Origin: Paracentrotus lividus
Taxonomy: Eukaryota; Echinodermata; Echinoidea; Camarodonta; Echinidae
Length of the DNA: 64,000 bases
Direction: 5' to 3'
Assembly: GCA_940671915.1 (NCBI GenBank)
Contig: CALNVZ010002045.1
Location: forward strand, 15,598-79,597
Positions 23,301 through 34,154 of the stretch are shown here, piece after piece. The notes beneath the pieces were generated by a model. That model was not told the DNA's origin. It ran no database searches and worked only from the letters and a program-made list of their open reading frames with translations. Positions within the stretch are counted from its first letter, which is position 1; each line of letters begins with the position of its first letter. Both the position numbers and the translations under genes were made by a program.

Positions 23301-25500
23301 TCCATGTCAACGAGACCTATTGGGTCAGCATCTTGTTCCTTGATTGTTCTCAGTGGGTGCTGACACAAGGAATGAGCAGTTCCTGAAAAGAACCAACTGC
23401 TGTCGTTGCGCTGGGATTATGATCAATGTTGTCAACCTGTCCTGTCGTGAAAAGATCTTTCTTCAACTGAGGCGGGCAGACTACTCCATCCTCCTCAAAG
23501 CGATTGATGATGCCATTTGCGATAGATGATGATATTTTGAGAACCCGATCATACGATATTGACAATCCATGCTTGTGGAGGCTGTCAATCAACTCACGAT
23601 TTCGTGTCTGCGCATGAACTTTCAGGCCTATGTAAGTCGGTACAGGGACCTCTCTGTCAGCGTTATGTCGAACTGTATCTTTCTTCACACGACTGCCCTG
23701 TATGCTATTGAATATTATGAGTTCACTAATGGTTCGAGCTGCTCGTGTCGACGAACCATCTTTTCGCGTCTGCGACTTGATACTCGGACCATCAAGGATC
23801 ATATTGACCAGTGCCAGCAGTCTGGTAGGAACTGTGTTTTCAGCTGATCATTATTTCAAGGATCCATTGAATTTTCTGCCATGGGAGAAAAGTTGTTTCC
23901 TGATAATCAAAGCTGCCTTTGCGAGTTGTAGCGCTTCAGAATCATCATCATCAAAGCATGTCATTTGGATGGCATCTCCGATCGCAGTGTCGTATGTCAG
24001 AGAACATCTCTTCCTTGCCTCGCAGCTTTCAGATATGGACAATGCAATAGGAGCCGCTCTTTCAGGCGGGTTGAATTGACCGTTATCTCTGTATTGTCCG
24101 GACTCAATTCCACCAGGCGCTCTGTGTACACAGAGACAAGGTCGGCAAGACGGAAGACAGGAACACTAGGCCCAACCATACTCCTTTCATCAATGTACGA
24201 GATCAGCTCCGCAAGTGCGATACTTTTATGGGAAGAGTCGTGACTGTCAGAAGAGCTTTGAAGTCTTGTGTTTTTCACCCGTTATACCTATAGAGAGAAT
24301 GTGAAACATGAATTAATGAAAGTTTGAAGTCTAAAACATTTTTTCAAATATCTGTTCAGAATCTAAATATTCTTTGAATTTCATAACATTTTATTTAATT
24401 TCTACTATATTTGTATCAAATCAGTTTAGAAAGTTTCATCTATATTAATTCATAAATATATAAAACAGACATTACAAAAGCGAACACACAATTTCACATT
24501 GTTTTTATATATCGATGGCTAAGCAACCAAAGGAATTTGCAATTTTGTGCTGGGAGGTACATATCATATTTTATCACACCACACAGATCTTGTTACGATA
24601 ACGGATGTATAAGCATCAAACGATATAAAGCCTGGTATGAAACAAAAGATTTGAGGAAAACTGTTTACTAATTTCTAGAAAGTTGCTATTTGACCATTAG
24701 TTATTTGCAATATGATGAGTGCAGTCTCATTTTGTTATGTAGATTTGAACATTTTGGTCTGTGCTAAAAAAAAAAAAAAACCCTGATGTGCACTTTTCCT
24801 ATGATCGTAAACTTTCTATTATTATATTTAACTGTTTGAAAGTTAATTTGAAATCATGATCCATCCACCAAAACACTACAACCATACAGATATAATAAAC
24901 ATGGCGCATGATTTACAGGCAGTGCCTACTTTTTGTCAATCTAGGCAGCAATCAAACATTTTTAGAACTCTCCATAATCCTTTACTTATATTTCATTGCG
25001 CAATGAACATCAGCACAGGTCGCCCCTCACACCAATTTCGCATAATCAACTCACCTGTTGTATAGATCCGACAGGCAGTCTTGTGATACTTTGCATGTGC
25101 CATCATATTCACCTGGGGCCAATTTAGCCAGGAGTCATGTATCTTGAAGCTCTGTGGCATACCTTCGAACTGCTCGGTCCATCCCATGTGTGTAACATCA
25201 TGCAATCCTGCAGTTCCAGCTTCTTTATCACAGAAAAAACAAAGAGCTTGATCCTGTCCATTGGAATGTCGTCTTGAACACTAGTCCGTCTCACTTTAAC
25301 TCTACTGCTGCAGTTGTTGCTGTTGTCTGGTTCTAGTTCGCGCTTTTCTATTTGCCGATCCAATCTCAAGTCACTGAACATATTCCGGCAAGGTCTTATG
25401 CCACATTGCTTTGTTCGTTTTGTAATGTCTCTTCTAATGCCAATCTCTCTCTTTGGCAACTTGAGGAAGGAATAGCAGTTGCCTTCGCTGTAACACCATT
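20346..25500 (-). pseudogene. Decayed zinc / nuclease-like / CXC-domain protein of the element
   Basis: A minus-strand protein family widespread in invertebrate genomes, broken here. In order: LCFFCDKEAG to YHKTACRIYTTG (about 25238-25055), a C2HC-like zinc site; after an intron, GDAIQMTCFDDDD; SISYDRVLKIS and TTGQVDNIDHNPSATT (about 23550-23400); TMDQPLYALGKQIQW and LGPLHIEMAVLKMLGD; SAIGLDHAHEQVNAQVKG and GALRRWMVAGPHLAMVIEEY; a HEEA motif, then VDTDVVVLALT and FFHAFTGCDVTSYF (acidic spacing like PIN/FEN-type nucleases, my inference); finally CNCIKSCKGNCKCF, a tesmin/TSO1-like CXC domain (about 20462-20350). Adjacent in-frame TAA and TGA near 23846 and many 1-2 bp frameshifts make it non-functional. 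It is the only gene candidate of the surrounding TIR element. Activity is not established. Confidence 0.75.
24288..25054 (-). other. Putative intron of the element's gene
   Basis: On the minus strand the zinc-finger exon ends in tacaacag followed by gtgagttg, a strong donor (GT at 25054-25053). Coding resumes after a pyrimidine-rich tctctatag (AG at 24289-24288). The 767-bp stretch between is AT-rich and non-coding, with an A/T tract near 24768. The spliced frame needs one more frame correction just after the acceptor, in line with the decay elsewhere. Confidence 0.55.
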
Positions 25501-26710
25501 CCTGTCCTGAATGGATTAGAGTAGGTTCATTTTCTACTTTTTATTTTTTTTATATTTATAAACCAAAAGAATGACATTCAAATACACTGTGCATTGATCT
25601 TAAATTATCTTTTACGAATTAACTCAACTGCTTTTTCAGTTCAGGTCTACTGGTCCTGATTTAGGTCTAGACTAAGTTTAGATCTAGATCTACATGCTTT
25701 TGATTACACCACATTTGTTCTATAAAGGAGACAATAATAGTTTTATTCTAGTGAATCCTTTATTAAATTCACAATTTCAGTGAAATCTATGATACCATAT
25801 TATGCCCGGACCCTATCCTGACTTCGGCCTTTATTTTTCTTTAAGATCCCGAACCCGAGGCTAGGCTAGACTACCTAGGCCTATTGCAAAGATCACACAA
25901 ATCTATGATGACTCAACATTTTAATTCTCTTCAAAATTACTAGTGGAGACTGCATGCATAGGCCTACAACTTCATTTGACTGTTAAAAACTCTTCTAAAT
26001 GATCATAGATCTATATTTGTATATAAATCTACGTGCAAACACCACTACTGTCACCCGACATAATTTTGACTGGATGGGACTGGTGAACAGTAGGGTCTAC
26101 AACTATTTAAACATGGAAAGTATTGCAAATATAAGCATTTATCCTGATAAAAAAACATTGTTTCATATCAACTACAGCATTAAAATATCATTTTCTACAT
26201 GAATTAATGCTAAAATTAGCAGAGACTTACCTGAGTAGACTGCCAAGAGATGAACAAATAGATGAACAAAACTTTTGACCAACCAGAATGAAGCAGCTGC
26301 CCATGTCTCATCAACAGAGGGCGCATGTCTTATTCACTTTTGTGATTCTGAAGAAATTGTTATTACTCTCTTTCAAGGGTTATAGCTTTTTGGGAAAAAA
26401 TGTGATAATCACCAACTTTTCACAGTCTATTCAGCATACTTCCAGATATTTTTTAAAATTTATTTGATGACATTTAGTTGAATAATGATCATTTTACAGA
26501 ATTTTGCATCTCATGGTAAATCTACAATTTTCAGAAAAAATGTAAAACAAATAGGTTTTCCTCCCATTATCAATAGAAATGTAAATTTAAAAAAAATCTA
26601 AATTGGTTCCATTATGCTAAGAATTTAATTTTCTTTAAATTCATACCTCATACATGTTAAAAACATGTTTTACAAGAAAGTTATTAGCTATTTTGTACAT
26701 GGGTGTTAAA
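25501..26710. other. Region between the element's gene and its right end
   Basis: AT-rich, presumably the 5' flank of the minus-strand gene. Around 26228-26340 it resembles the subterminal repeats near the left end (cttacctgag, ccaaccagaatg, gagggcgcatgtctt). No further gene recognised and no promoter element convincing enough to place. Confidence 0.45.
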
Positions 26711-26878
26711 ATTTTGGCGGCCATATTGGAATTCAAAATGGCGGCCCCCAGAGGGCGCTATTTTTTTGGATCCATTTTTTTTTACAATCCTCATGTATCA
26801 TAGATACCATGTGCAAAATTTCATGCTTTCTTCAAAAAGTGAACGATTTGGGTGTATTTTGGGTCTTAGCCGCTCTAC
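26711..26878 (-). repeat. Right terminal inverted repeat of the 10-kb element
   Basis: Reverse complement of 16823-16980, ending gccgctctac at 26878. It contains the full gagggcgctatttttttgga stretch and the 10-bp length difference noted for the left end. Confidence 0.85.
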
Positions 26879-27352
26879 CATGTCTACTAAAACCCTCTTC
26901 CAAAGGAGTAGATGCGGATCTATATTCTACCAGAGCGAGCTGGTAAGCAGGCTTTCAATACATCTAAGACGATTTTTTTTATTACCGGTATTATTTGAAA
27001 TGTATTTTTTGCGCTTTTACTGCAAAACGCATTTATAATTTCGATAATTACCATTGTTTGTTATTAAAACACCATCACTTAATAATATTAATGTATCCTT
27101 TTTTAATAGCGCTCAGGTCCGTCATGCATGACCCCCATGGCGCTTTTAACATAGGCCCTTTACCCCCGCATGATTTTTGTTTATATTCCGAAACAATTGA
27201 AAAATTGAAGAAAAAAAAATTAAAATTGAAAATGAAAATGAAAAATAGTTTGTTTCCATACTAATATTAATTGTTTTCATAAACGTATTCTTCATTCAAG
27301 TAGCTGTAGGATAACAAACTCGTCATCGTTTGAATGGTAAATTGCATTACAG

Positions 27353-27885
27353 GGTAGTGATGGGCTCAGTATAAATGATTGCCTTCTATCTGCTGAGATT
27401 ACCGACATGCTGTGGTCTTACTTCGGATCCTTCACCACAGTGCACCATCTCACATTATCAGACTCTTCTATCAGTTTCCCTCCATCTCCTCCTGAACTAC
27501 CACACGTCACACGGCTAGTATCAGCCTGTGTTGAGACGTCACAAAGCTACGAAGGTCTGCTCTCATCTCTTCCTGGCTTGGAGGTGATCGATATCACTAT
27601 CGATGATGCAGATAGAGATATCTCTCAGATCACGGCTATCCTTCAACGGACCAGGAGAGAGCAGCTCACAGATATCACCCTGAGCATGCTGACAGGACTG
27701 TATTCACACCCATCAGAGAAGAGAATGGTATCGAGAGAGACGATGAGAGGACTGGGTCTGCTGATCAGAAAACATACCAAGAACCTACAGGAGCTATTCA
27801 TGCAGAGGGTGAGGTGCAGAGATGAGAAAGACTGGATTGACCTCGTTGAGTGCTGCAGACATGTCAAAACAATGAGAAAAATACA
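27353..27885 (+). CDS. NLR-type receptor, LRR-like exon copy B
   Basis: 533 bp encode about 177 residues. The acceptor is gcattacag (AG at 27351-27352) and the donor a perfect GTAAGT at 27886-27891. Entry phase 0, exit phase 2. Motifs are HHLTLSDSSISFPP, SYEGLLSSLPGLEVIDI and AILQRTRREQL, matching copy A position by position, then an extra C-terminal part (MRGLGLLIRKHTKNLQELF, WIDLVECCRHVKTM) missing from copy A. The family suggests a leucine-rich ligand-recognition or regulatory region. No stop interrupts it. It lies about 470 bp beyond the right end of the 10-kb element. Confidence 0.82.
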
Positions 27886-27959
27886 GTAAGTTGGTTTTTC
27901 ACACTTAATTTATGCTCAGACATGTACAATAAAAAAGATTAATAGGTAGGAAGTAGAGC

Positions 27960-28055
27960 ACTAGGCTGGATTGACATCGTTGAGTGCTGCAGACATGATG
28001 TCGAGACTATGAAAGAAATAATGTAAGTTATTCCCTCGCACTTAATTTATGCAAA
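27960..28055 (+). pseudogene. Partial tandem copy of the exon B 3' end and its donor
   Basis: ggctggattgacatcgttga, then gtgctgcagacatg, a diverged atgaaagaaata and tgtaagttattc with acttaatttatgc repeat the last about 50 bp of exon B, its donor and the following intron start, about 126 bp downstream in the same orientation. It has a usable GTAAGT but no matching acceptor, so it looks like a duplicated fragment. Confidence 0.7.
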
Positions 28056-28425
28056 AATTTGTAAAAAGAAAAGAAAAATTGGGTTTCATAAGTAGAAACT
28101 AAATTACTAAAAAGAAACGCGACTCGCCTGTTGAATTTAATGGCTTTTAGTAAGCACCATCTTTTCTTCGGTATGTTATATGCAAAGCAAAGCAATCAAA
28201 AACACCTTTATACTTTCACTTCTCTCTTTTGTTCAAGACTTAATTGGTAGGGCATATTAAGCATTGTCATTAGAATCATTTGTTTTGTTAAATTCTACCC
28301 AAACTTCACACTGCACGCGATTTTGCAGTTTGCATCTGTTTCGATAATCACACGTTATGTCTCATATATGACTATTTGAGTTCACTCTTGTATCTCATCC
28401 AATCCACACCATCCTCTTTGTATAG

Positions 28426-28525
28426 GTTGCGATGGTGTGGGACTAAAGAGGGCGGCAGACTGGAATTTCATCTCAAGGCTCACCATACATCAGGAGACGG
28501 AATCACAGCGTATGTTCACCATGAT
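28426..28525 (+). CDS. NLR-type receptor, 100-bp exon
   Basis: It begins after ctctttgtatag (AG at 28424-28425) with one base completing a Gln codon from exon B (or an Arg codon from exon A), then LRWCGTKEGGRLEFHLKAHH and on to YVHHD. The donor is GTAAGT at 28526-28531. Entry phase 2 and exit phase 0 both fit the neighbours. The sequence looks like one strand-turn-strand unit of a C-terminal beta-rich region; I do not recognise a named domain. Confidence 0.72.
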
Positions 28526-28669
28526 GTAAGTATCATGTTCATTATCACGTGCAACAATACATAATAACTGTTCATTTTATATTGCTTCCCTTCTTGATAT
28601 GATTCGCGCCTCATTTTCTTTCCAGTCAATTGTCCTCATTACAATATAGTAGGCATGGGTGTCGATTGT

Positions 28670-28860
28670 GGGGGGGGGGGGGGGGGGGGGGATGCATCCC
28701 CCCAATAATTTCGGTGGGGTGATGGTGTGTACAATCATGTTCAAGTTCAAGTTTATTTTAAAAACCAAAATCATCACAATACAATCATATTGATATACAT
28801 ATGTGTATATAAAAATATATAATGAGTACATCATCCCCCCCCCCAATATTTTGATATCTA
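28670..28860 (-). repeat. G-tract plus probable LINE 3' tail
   Basis: A run of about 20 G at 28671-28690 is followed by a fragment whose minus strand reads aaataaacttgaacttgaac, a tail common to L2/CR1-type LINE ends. Too short to assign further. Confidence 0.35.
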
Positions 28861-29430
28861 GAAAATAAAAAATATCATACTATATGCATATAAATCTACC
28901 CATTACGAATTCGTTATCATATAAAAGACTTTTATGACATTATTATATTAATTTGTAGTCTAAAATGCACATTTCTGACATTCAAAAATCCAAAATTTTC
29001 TCACTCTTTCTTTAATCTTCCTCGTGTGTGCCTATATACTTCAATAATCATGTAATACACAATTATACACCGTGTAGATAATGGAAGCGCAGATGTTTTA
29101 TAATTCACAATTGGGGAAAAAATCAAATCGATGATAATAGGGGCACCGATCCTAGGGTGCATGGGGGACAGGTGCCTCGATAAATAAAACTAAAGGCAAG
29201 TATTCCCCCTCAAAAATCCACGGTGGTTTTGATAAAATAAATAATGAATATTAAAGAGTCTGTAACACTAATTTAGCTCGGCTCTTCATCGACAAGATAA
29301 CTTTTTTTACTCGGACCATTGATTATATAATACACTTCCACTATTCTCTGAGGGCCCAATGCCCTCTTTCCAAATTAGTCGCTACTTTGCTCTCAAATAT
29401 CAGATAACTTTTAAAATTTGCCTGAAAATA
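28861..29430. other. Intronic stretch, nothing recognised
   Basis: AT-rich and non-coding. Includes two cccc tracts and no convincing motif. Confidence 0.4.
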
Positions 29431-30152
29431 TTCAGCTCGCGCTTCGTGCTCGCATAATATGTTAAGATAGTGCAAAATGCACTTGACTTTGTTCATCTTT
29501 TATGCATGTATTAACGTCACGATCATGACGATGGTACGTTTAAACTCCAACTCCCTCCCCACTCTGTGCTGCATGTTGCGACAAGTATCTTGTCTCACTA
29601 AGGTCACTAATATTGAGAAAATTTTCAGCTCGCGCTTCGCGCTCGGACAATATATTGTCCTGACTGGAATTATTCCATATTTATATGGATTTGCGTTTGT
29701 TGGCTTTACGTCATGATGTGCCACTTCTAATCGCTAGTTAAAGCCTCCTAGGCCTCCAACAAATCTACGCGTATTGTCATGTAACGATACAAATACCATG
29801 TTTCAGTTCAATATCTTGCATTACAGCCCTATGAATTGAACAATGTACTAGTACTCATACGCCTAATAATGTGCATGTGTGTGTATCTATAGACATTACA
29901 TCATGATGGCCCCCTTTAATAAAGCAGATAAAGCCCTTCCCCGTTTCGCGTTCGCATTTATCATCTCGCATAAAGAATTTGGAAATATGAACTAGTAGAT
30001 ACTGACATGCATGCATGTGTGTATTATCTGTAGCCTTAACACCATCATGGTCCCCAGTTAGAACCCCTTCCTCGTTTCGCGCTCGCATTCTACAAATGCC
30101 CCATTTTATGTCACTATTATTGAGAAAATTTACCGCTCGCGCTTCGCGCTCG
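29431..30152 (+). repeat. Irregular array of a CG-rich palindromic motif, orientation 1
   Basis: agctcgcgcttcgcgctcg or close variants occur at about 29434, 29628, 29939, 30071 and 30134, each preceded by an (a)ttgagaaaatttt-like word and often followed by gcatgtgtgtat. Spacing is 63 to 310 bp. The core gcgcttcgcgc is close to palindromic. Confidence 0.75.
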
Positions 30153-32420
30153 CATTATGCAATACATTTTTTATATTTATGCATGTGTGTATACAAGCAT
30201 TACCCCCATCCCCAACAATGGACACTGCGATCATATACCATCGTATGTGTCACATTGAGGAAAAGAGGAATATCGATGATCATCCCCCCCCCCCCCCCCC
30301 CCAATCGCCAAAACAAATCGACACCGTTGATAGTAGGCCTATATTTTGCAAAAATCATTTCTAAATCATTCTGTGTAGGTCTGTAGTTATCATACTTTCT
30401 TCAGTCTTGCTTTCTGCATTCTTCATGTTACAGGAATATGTTTCGTATTTGTTTTTATTCGTTTTCATTGTTATTTTCTTGATCCTATTGTGTGTCAGGT
30501 TTTCTGAGGATAATAGTTTTGTAAATACTCACATGTTTTTAGCTCAGCAAGCATATTTCTATTTTCATTTTCAACAAAATATTTAGGTCTATCATCATTT
30601 TAGTACAGAGATATCAAAAGGAAAGTGAAGATAATTCATGCTTAACAATGATAACTGGAATAGTAGGTGATCATCATTTCATTGTAAATGCAAGGTGTAT
30701 ATGATTTAATTTATACTCAATTAAAACTTAGTATAAAATGATCATAATTCTGAACTGACGTACATTATTTCATTATTATTTAATGTTCTTATTTATTTTT
30801 CTCACAGGATGATTCACGGGTCCGTTATCGCATTTCTCACGCTGTTTGAGCAGCATTGGGGGACGCAAACTCTTCATCAAACTTCACTGTACCCCTGCAC
30901 ATCTGATCTGAAATACTTATATTATTATAAATGTTCTAAGTTTATTTGTGTAATGCATAATCAGATAAAGTCATTATTATTTCAGTGCACGAAAAAGTTA
31001 AGATCGTTTTTAAATGATTTAAGTTGTCCCAATCAACGCTGAAGTGATTTTAATTAATATACATTGTATTAATTGTATTATAAACATGTTAATTGCATAT
31101 ATAACAATACATTTAAGTTCATCAGGTGCGGATATATATCATGATCGAGATAAAACTATGTTAAGTAATAAAACCGATAATTTATATTTAGAAGATGATG
31201 AGCCGAGGCCCTTACAGTAAAAGTTCTTTTTGGAAACCAAGAAAAGCCAACTTTAATCTCCAATATGATTTTTCTTTGAAATCTAATATGGTGTTATTGA
31301 TCTTGAGATCGAGAAGTATTTCATCAATCAAGTAACGTCAATGTTGCACCTCTGTGACGTGTCTATAGCATTGTGTAGGCTTAGCACAACACGAGAGCTC
31401 AGCAGTGCTTTGAACAAGGGATTTGTGTCTCTGCCATTTTACCTTGTAACACAACATTTGAGGTTATTATTTTTTTTTAAGAAGTAAATTATACAAAATG
31501 ATTTATGTGTGTCAGCAAGAAAAATCTTCAGGGTTTCATTAGATACCTCATACACATATTTTTTGAAAATATTTAGTACCTATTTCATATATTCCCACGT
31601 TTACCATTTTATATTGATAGATATTCTATAATCTCTAATACATGAAATGTATAATTTAACTTATACGCTCTCTTGTCATAAGTGTTGCAGCTGCAATATC
31701 ATTTATATTAACCCTTTTGTATATTATTTATATATGTTATTCATAACAGAATTGATGTGGATAATTTGTATATACTTTGACTTACCGCAAAGCATTATAC
31801 TGACAATAGATCAGATGCAAATGTATTCAAACTTATGTATTATTTCCAATGTGTCAATCAGTGAAATCGAATTTGATTACAAACATATCATTTCAATGGT
31901 TAAAGTGCAGTCTGTGTACATTAACTAATACTGAACATGAGCATTTATTTCTACTCAAATTAATTGTATTATTCTAAATGTAGTCGTTCAGAAAGCATCA
32001 TTGTCCTATGTTCATTGTCGTTCCAATACATTAATTTCATGAGGAATAAGATAACTGACCATGTTGTGGCAATGAAAAATAACTTACACAAAGGTGAAAC
32101 AATATTTTTCCTATTGCAATAATTCTTCTGCTAAATATAATTACCTCTAATCTGATCTTTTTCAGATATTTCTGAGTAGAATTTTGCAGACAAAGTAGAA
32201 TATCGTAATATAAAAAAAAGAAAAAAAAATATATAGGTATGTATATAGACGCTTTTTACTAGATTTTAGCTCTTGCATTTTGTTTTCATTATGATGTTGT
32301 GATATTTTCGTTATTGTTATATGATTGTAACTTTATCATTTAGAAACATGAAATATCAGTATTGAATTTAATTAAAAAAATATAATTATTATGATGAAAT
32401 CCTAGTAAACGCAATTGTTT
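30153..32420. other. Intronic stretch with one candidate small exon
   Basis: Mostly AT-rich non-coding DNA, with a C-tract near 30284. A good acceptor (ttatttttctcacag, ending 30807) opens a 13-codon frame in the right phase (0) that ends in TGA at 30847-30849 and reads DDSRVRYRISHAV. I treat it as a possible alternative last exon, not as part of the main model. Confidence 0.35.
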
Positions 32421-32422
32421 TA

Positions 32423-32590
32423 CAGTCCAGTGTGCTTCAATTGATTGCCCTTTTAATTGATGAATTTGTTTTTATATACACAGTCCATTGTGGTTCAATT
32501 GATTGCCCTTTTAATTGATGAATTTGTTTTTATATACACAGTCCATTGTGCTTTAATTGCTTGCCCTTTTAATTAGTGAATTCTTTGAGT
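32423..32590. repeat. 58-bp tandem repeat, about 2.8 copies
   Basis: Units start at 32423, 32481 and 32539 with cagtcca(g/t)tgtg, then cttcaattgattgccc and ttttaattgatgaatttg. The first two are nearly identical; the third is shorter and diverged. Confidence 0.9.
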
Positions 32591-32683
32591 TTCATCCCTC
32601 GAAGAATAAAGGAACTCTAGGACAAAACACAGTCAGACGCCCTCTTCTGATAGTGATTTTTCCTTTTCTCTTTTTTTATTTGG

Positions 32684-32688
<5 letters not shown>

Positions 32689-32745
<57 letters not shown>

Positions 32746-33150
32746 CGTGTATCGAGAGACAGCATGATAAATCTCTGCAAGAAAGAGCGTGGTGAAACGG
32801 GGAGAGGTTGGGAGAAAGAAATGGGGTGAAATGGGCAAAGGGAGAGAGGGGGTGAAGGGAGAGAGGAAAAGAAAGAGAGAGTGAGAAAGAGAGAGAGAGT
32901 AACAGTGTGAGTGTGTGTGTATGAATACGTGTGTGTGTGCTTATGAGTAAGAGGGTGGTGAGACGGGGAGAGGCAGAGAGAGTGGGATAAAGAGAGAAAG
33001 AGGAAGAAAAAAGGGTGTGGGTGTGTGTGTGCGTGCTTATGCGTAAGAGAGAGAGTGTGGTGAGATGGGGAGAGGTAGAGAGAGAAATATGGGTAAAGAG
33101 GAAGAGTGTGTGAGATAGAGAACGAGACAGAGAGAAAAAGTGAGAACAAG
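32689..33150. repeat. Poly-T tract and purine-rich simple repeat
   Basis: About 50 T at 32689-32740, then about 390 bp of GA/GT-rich DNA (gagagagag, gtgtgtgtgt words) in which a segment around ggtgagacggggagaggcag recurs as a loose unit of about 110-120 bp. Long Ser/Leu/His frames called on the minus strand are artefacts. Confidence 0.9.
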
Positions 33151-33168
33151 TAACAGTGATGTCACTTA

Positions 33169-34152
33169 GGGGAGAGCGGGGTTATATGGAACATTTTTCA
33201 CAAAAATGGCCGTAAAACAAAAGCGGATTTATTTCAAGAAACAATAAATAATCAAGTTGAGTGTATATCTGTGTGCTACAAATGTACCCCATAAAATTCT
33301 TAAACTTAGTGATGGTTCCGGAAAAAAATCCATATTCAACAAGTCCATGTCAAGTGTTCCAACTAACCCCGGACACGGGGTTAGTTGGAACAAGGTATGG
33401 GGTAAGTTGAAACATTGTGCATTACATCATATAAAATTATATTTAAAATACCTGCATCATTATTGCATGGGTTCAGCTAACTTGCTTTATTGGTTCCAAT
33501 TAAAATATTAAAGATTGGTGTTCATTTTTTTTTTAAACTTCATGTTTTATTACACTTGATAGCATCCACTCAGATACAGATATTCTGAAGTCCTGTGAAG
33601 TAGCATTCTGCGATATATTTTGTTTAAACCAAAATAAAATTGTCCAATGTGCACTAATATACATTTATAGGAATATTTCGGAACACTTCATTGAATTATA
33701 TGATATTCTTTTTTTTATTTAGCTGAAACCTATTTACTTAGTACATGTTCCAACTAACCCCGTTCAAAATGTTCCAACTAACCCCAGAGGCCCATTTGAC
33801 ATTTGTAAGCTTACAGCACAAAAGAGGGACAACAACATGCCATATATTTAACCTTGTTTTGTAACTTGGTATAACTGTTTGTTATAATAAAAAACTGGCC
33901 AACTTAATTTATGATCTTCTCTGAGATAATAAAACATTTGTAAAAATGACAACATTTACTCAGAAGTTGAAAAAACAAACATTGCTTTCTAACTTTACGA
34001 GGCTTGAAGCATGTGTGCTGTCTAAAATGTGGTGGATGGCAGTTGCTAATAGCAACAACCTGAGGGTCGATTTGTATAAATATATTCATAGACGTTCAAT
34101 AAAATTACAATGTTTCAACTAACCCCGTGTTCCAACTAACCCCACTCTCCCC
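33169..34152. mobile_element. TA-flanked TIR element, ~984 bp
   Basis: The ends ggggagagcggggtta and (t)aaccccactctcccc are inverted repeats, flanked on both sides by TA (33167-33168 and 34153-34154). Inside, the word ttccaactaacccc or its complement recurs at least six times (about 33356, 33380, 33749, 33770, 34113, 34130). Non-coding. The TA flanks suggest movement by a Tc1/mariner-type transposase supplied elsewhere. Confidence 0.75.
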
Positions 34153-34154
34153 TA

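Larger units (their letters stand above)
16823..26878. mobile_element. ~10.06-kb element with long terminal inverted repeats
   Basis: The sequence from gtagagcggctaagaccc (16823) to ccgccaaaat (16980) reappears as its reverse complement at 26711-26878, ending gggtcttagccgctctac. Shared inner words include ggtatctatgatacatgag and gcgccctctgggggccgcc; the right repeat has about 10 extra bases near its outer end. This is the layout of a DNA transposon. It fills almost all of the intron between the two homologous LRR-like exons. The only substantial coding relic inside is the minus-strand pseudogene at 20346-25500. A TA lies at each outermost end, but no longer target duplication is visible. Internal duplications and an N gap mean the length is approximate. 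Confidence 0.8.

Noticed and set aside
29431..30152. CRISPR-like or regulatory operator array
   Set aside because: Spacing is irregular and the host is an animal; kept only as a dispersed CG-rich repeat.
32423..32590. CRISPR-like array
   Set aside because: Contiguous 58-bp tandem copies without spacers, in a eukaryotic window; an ordinary minisatellite.
32739..33149. 136-codon Ser/Leu/His-rich minus frame
   Set aside because: Product of a purine-rich simple repeat.
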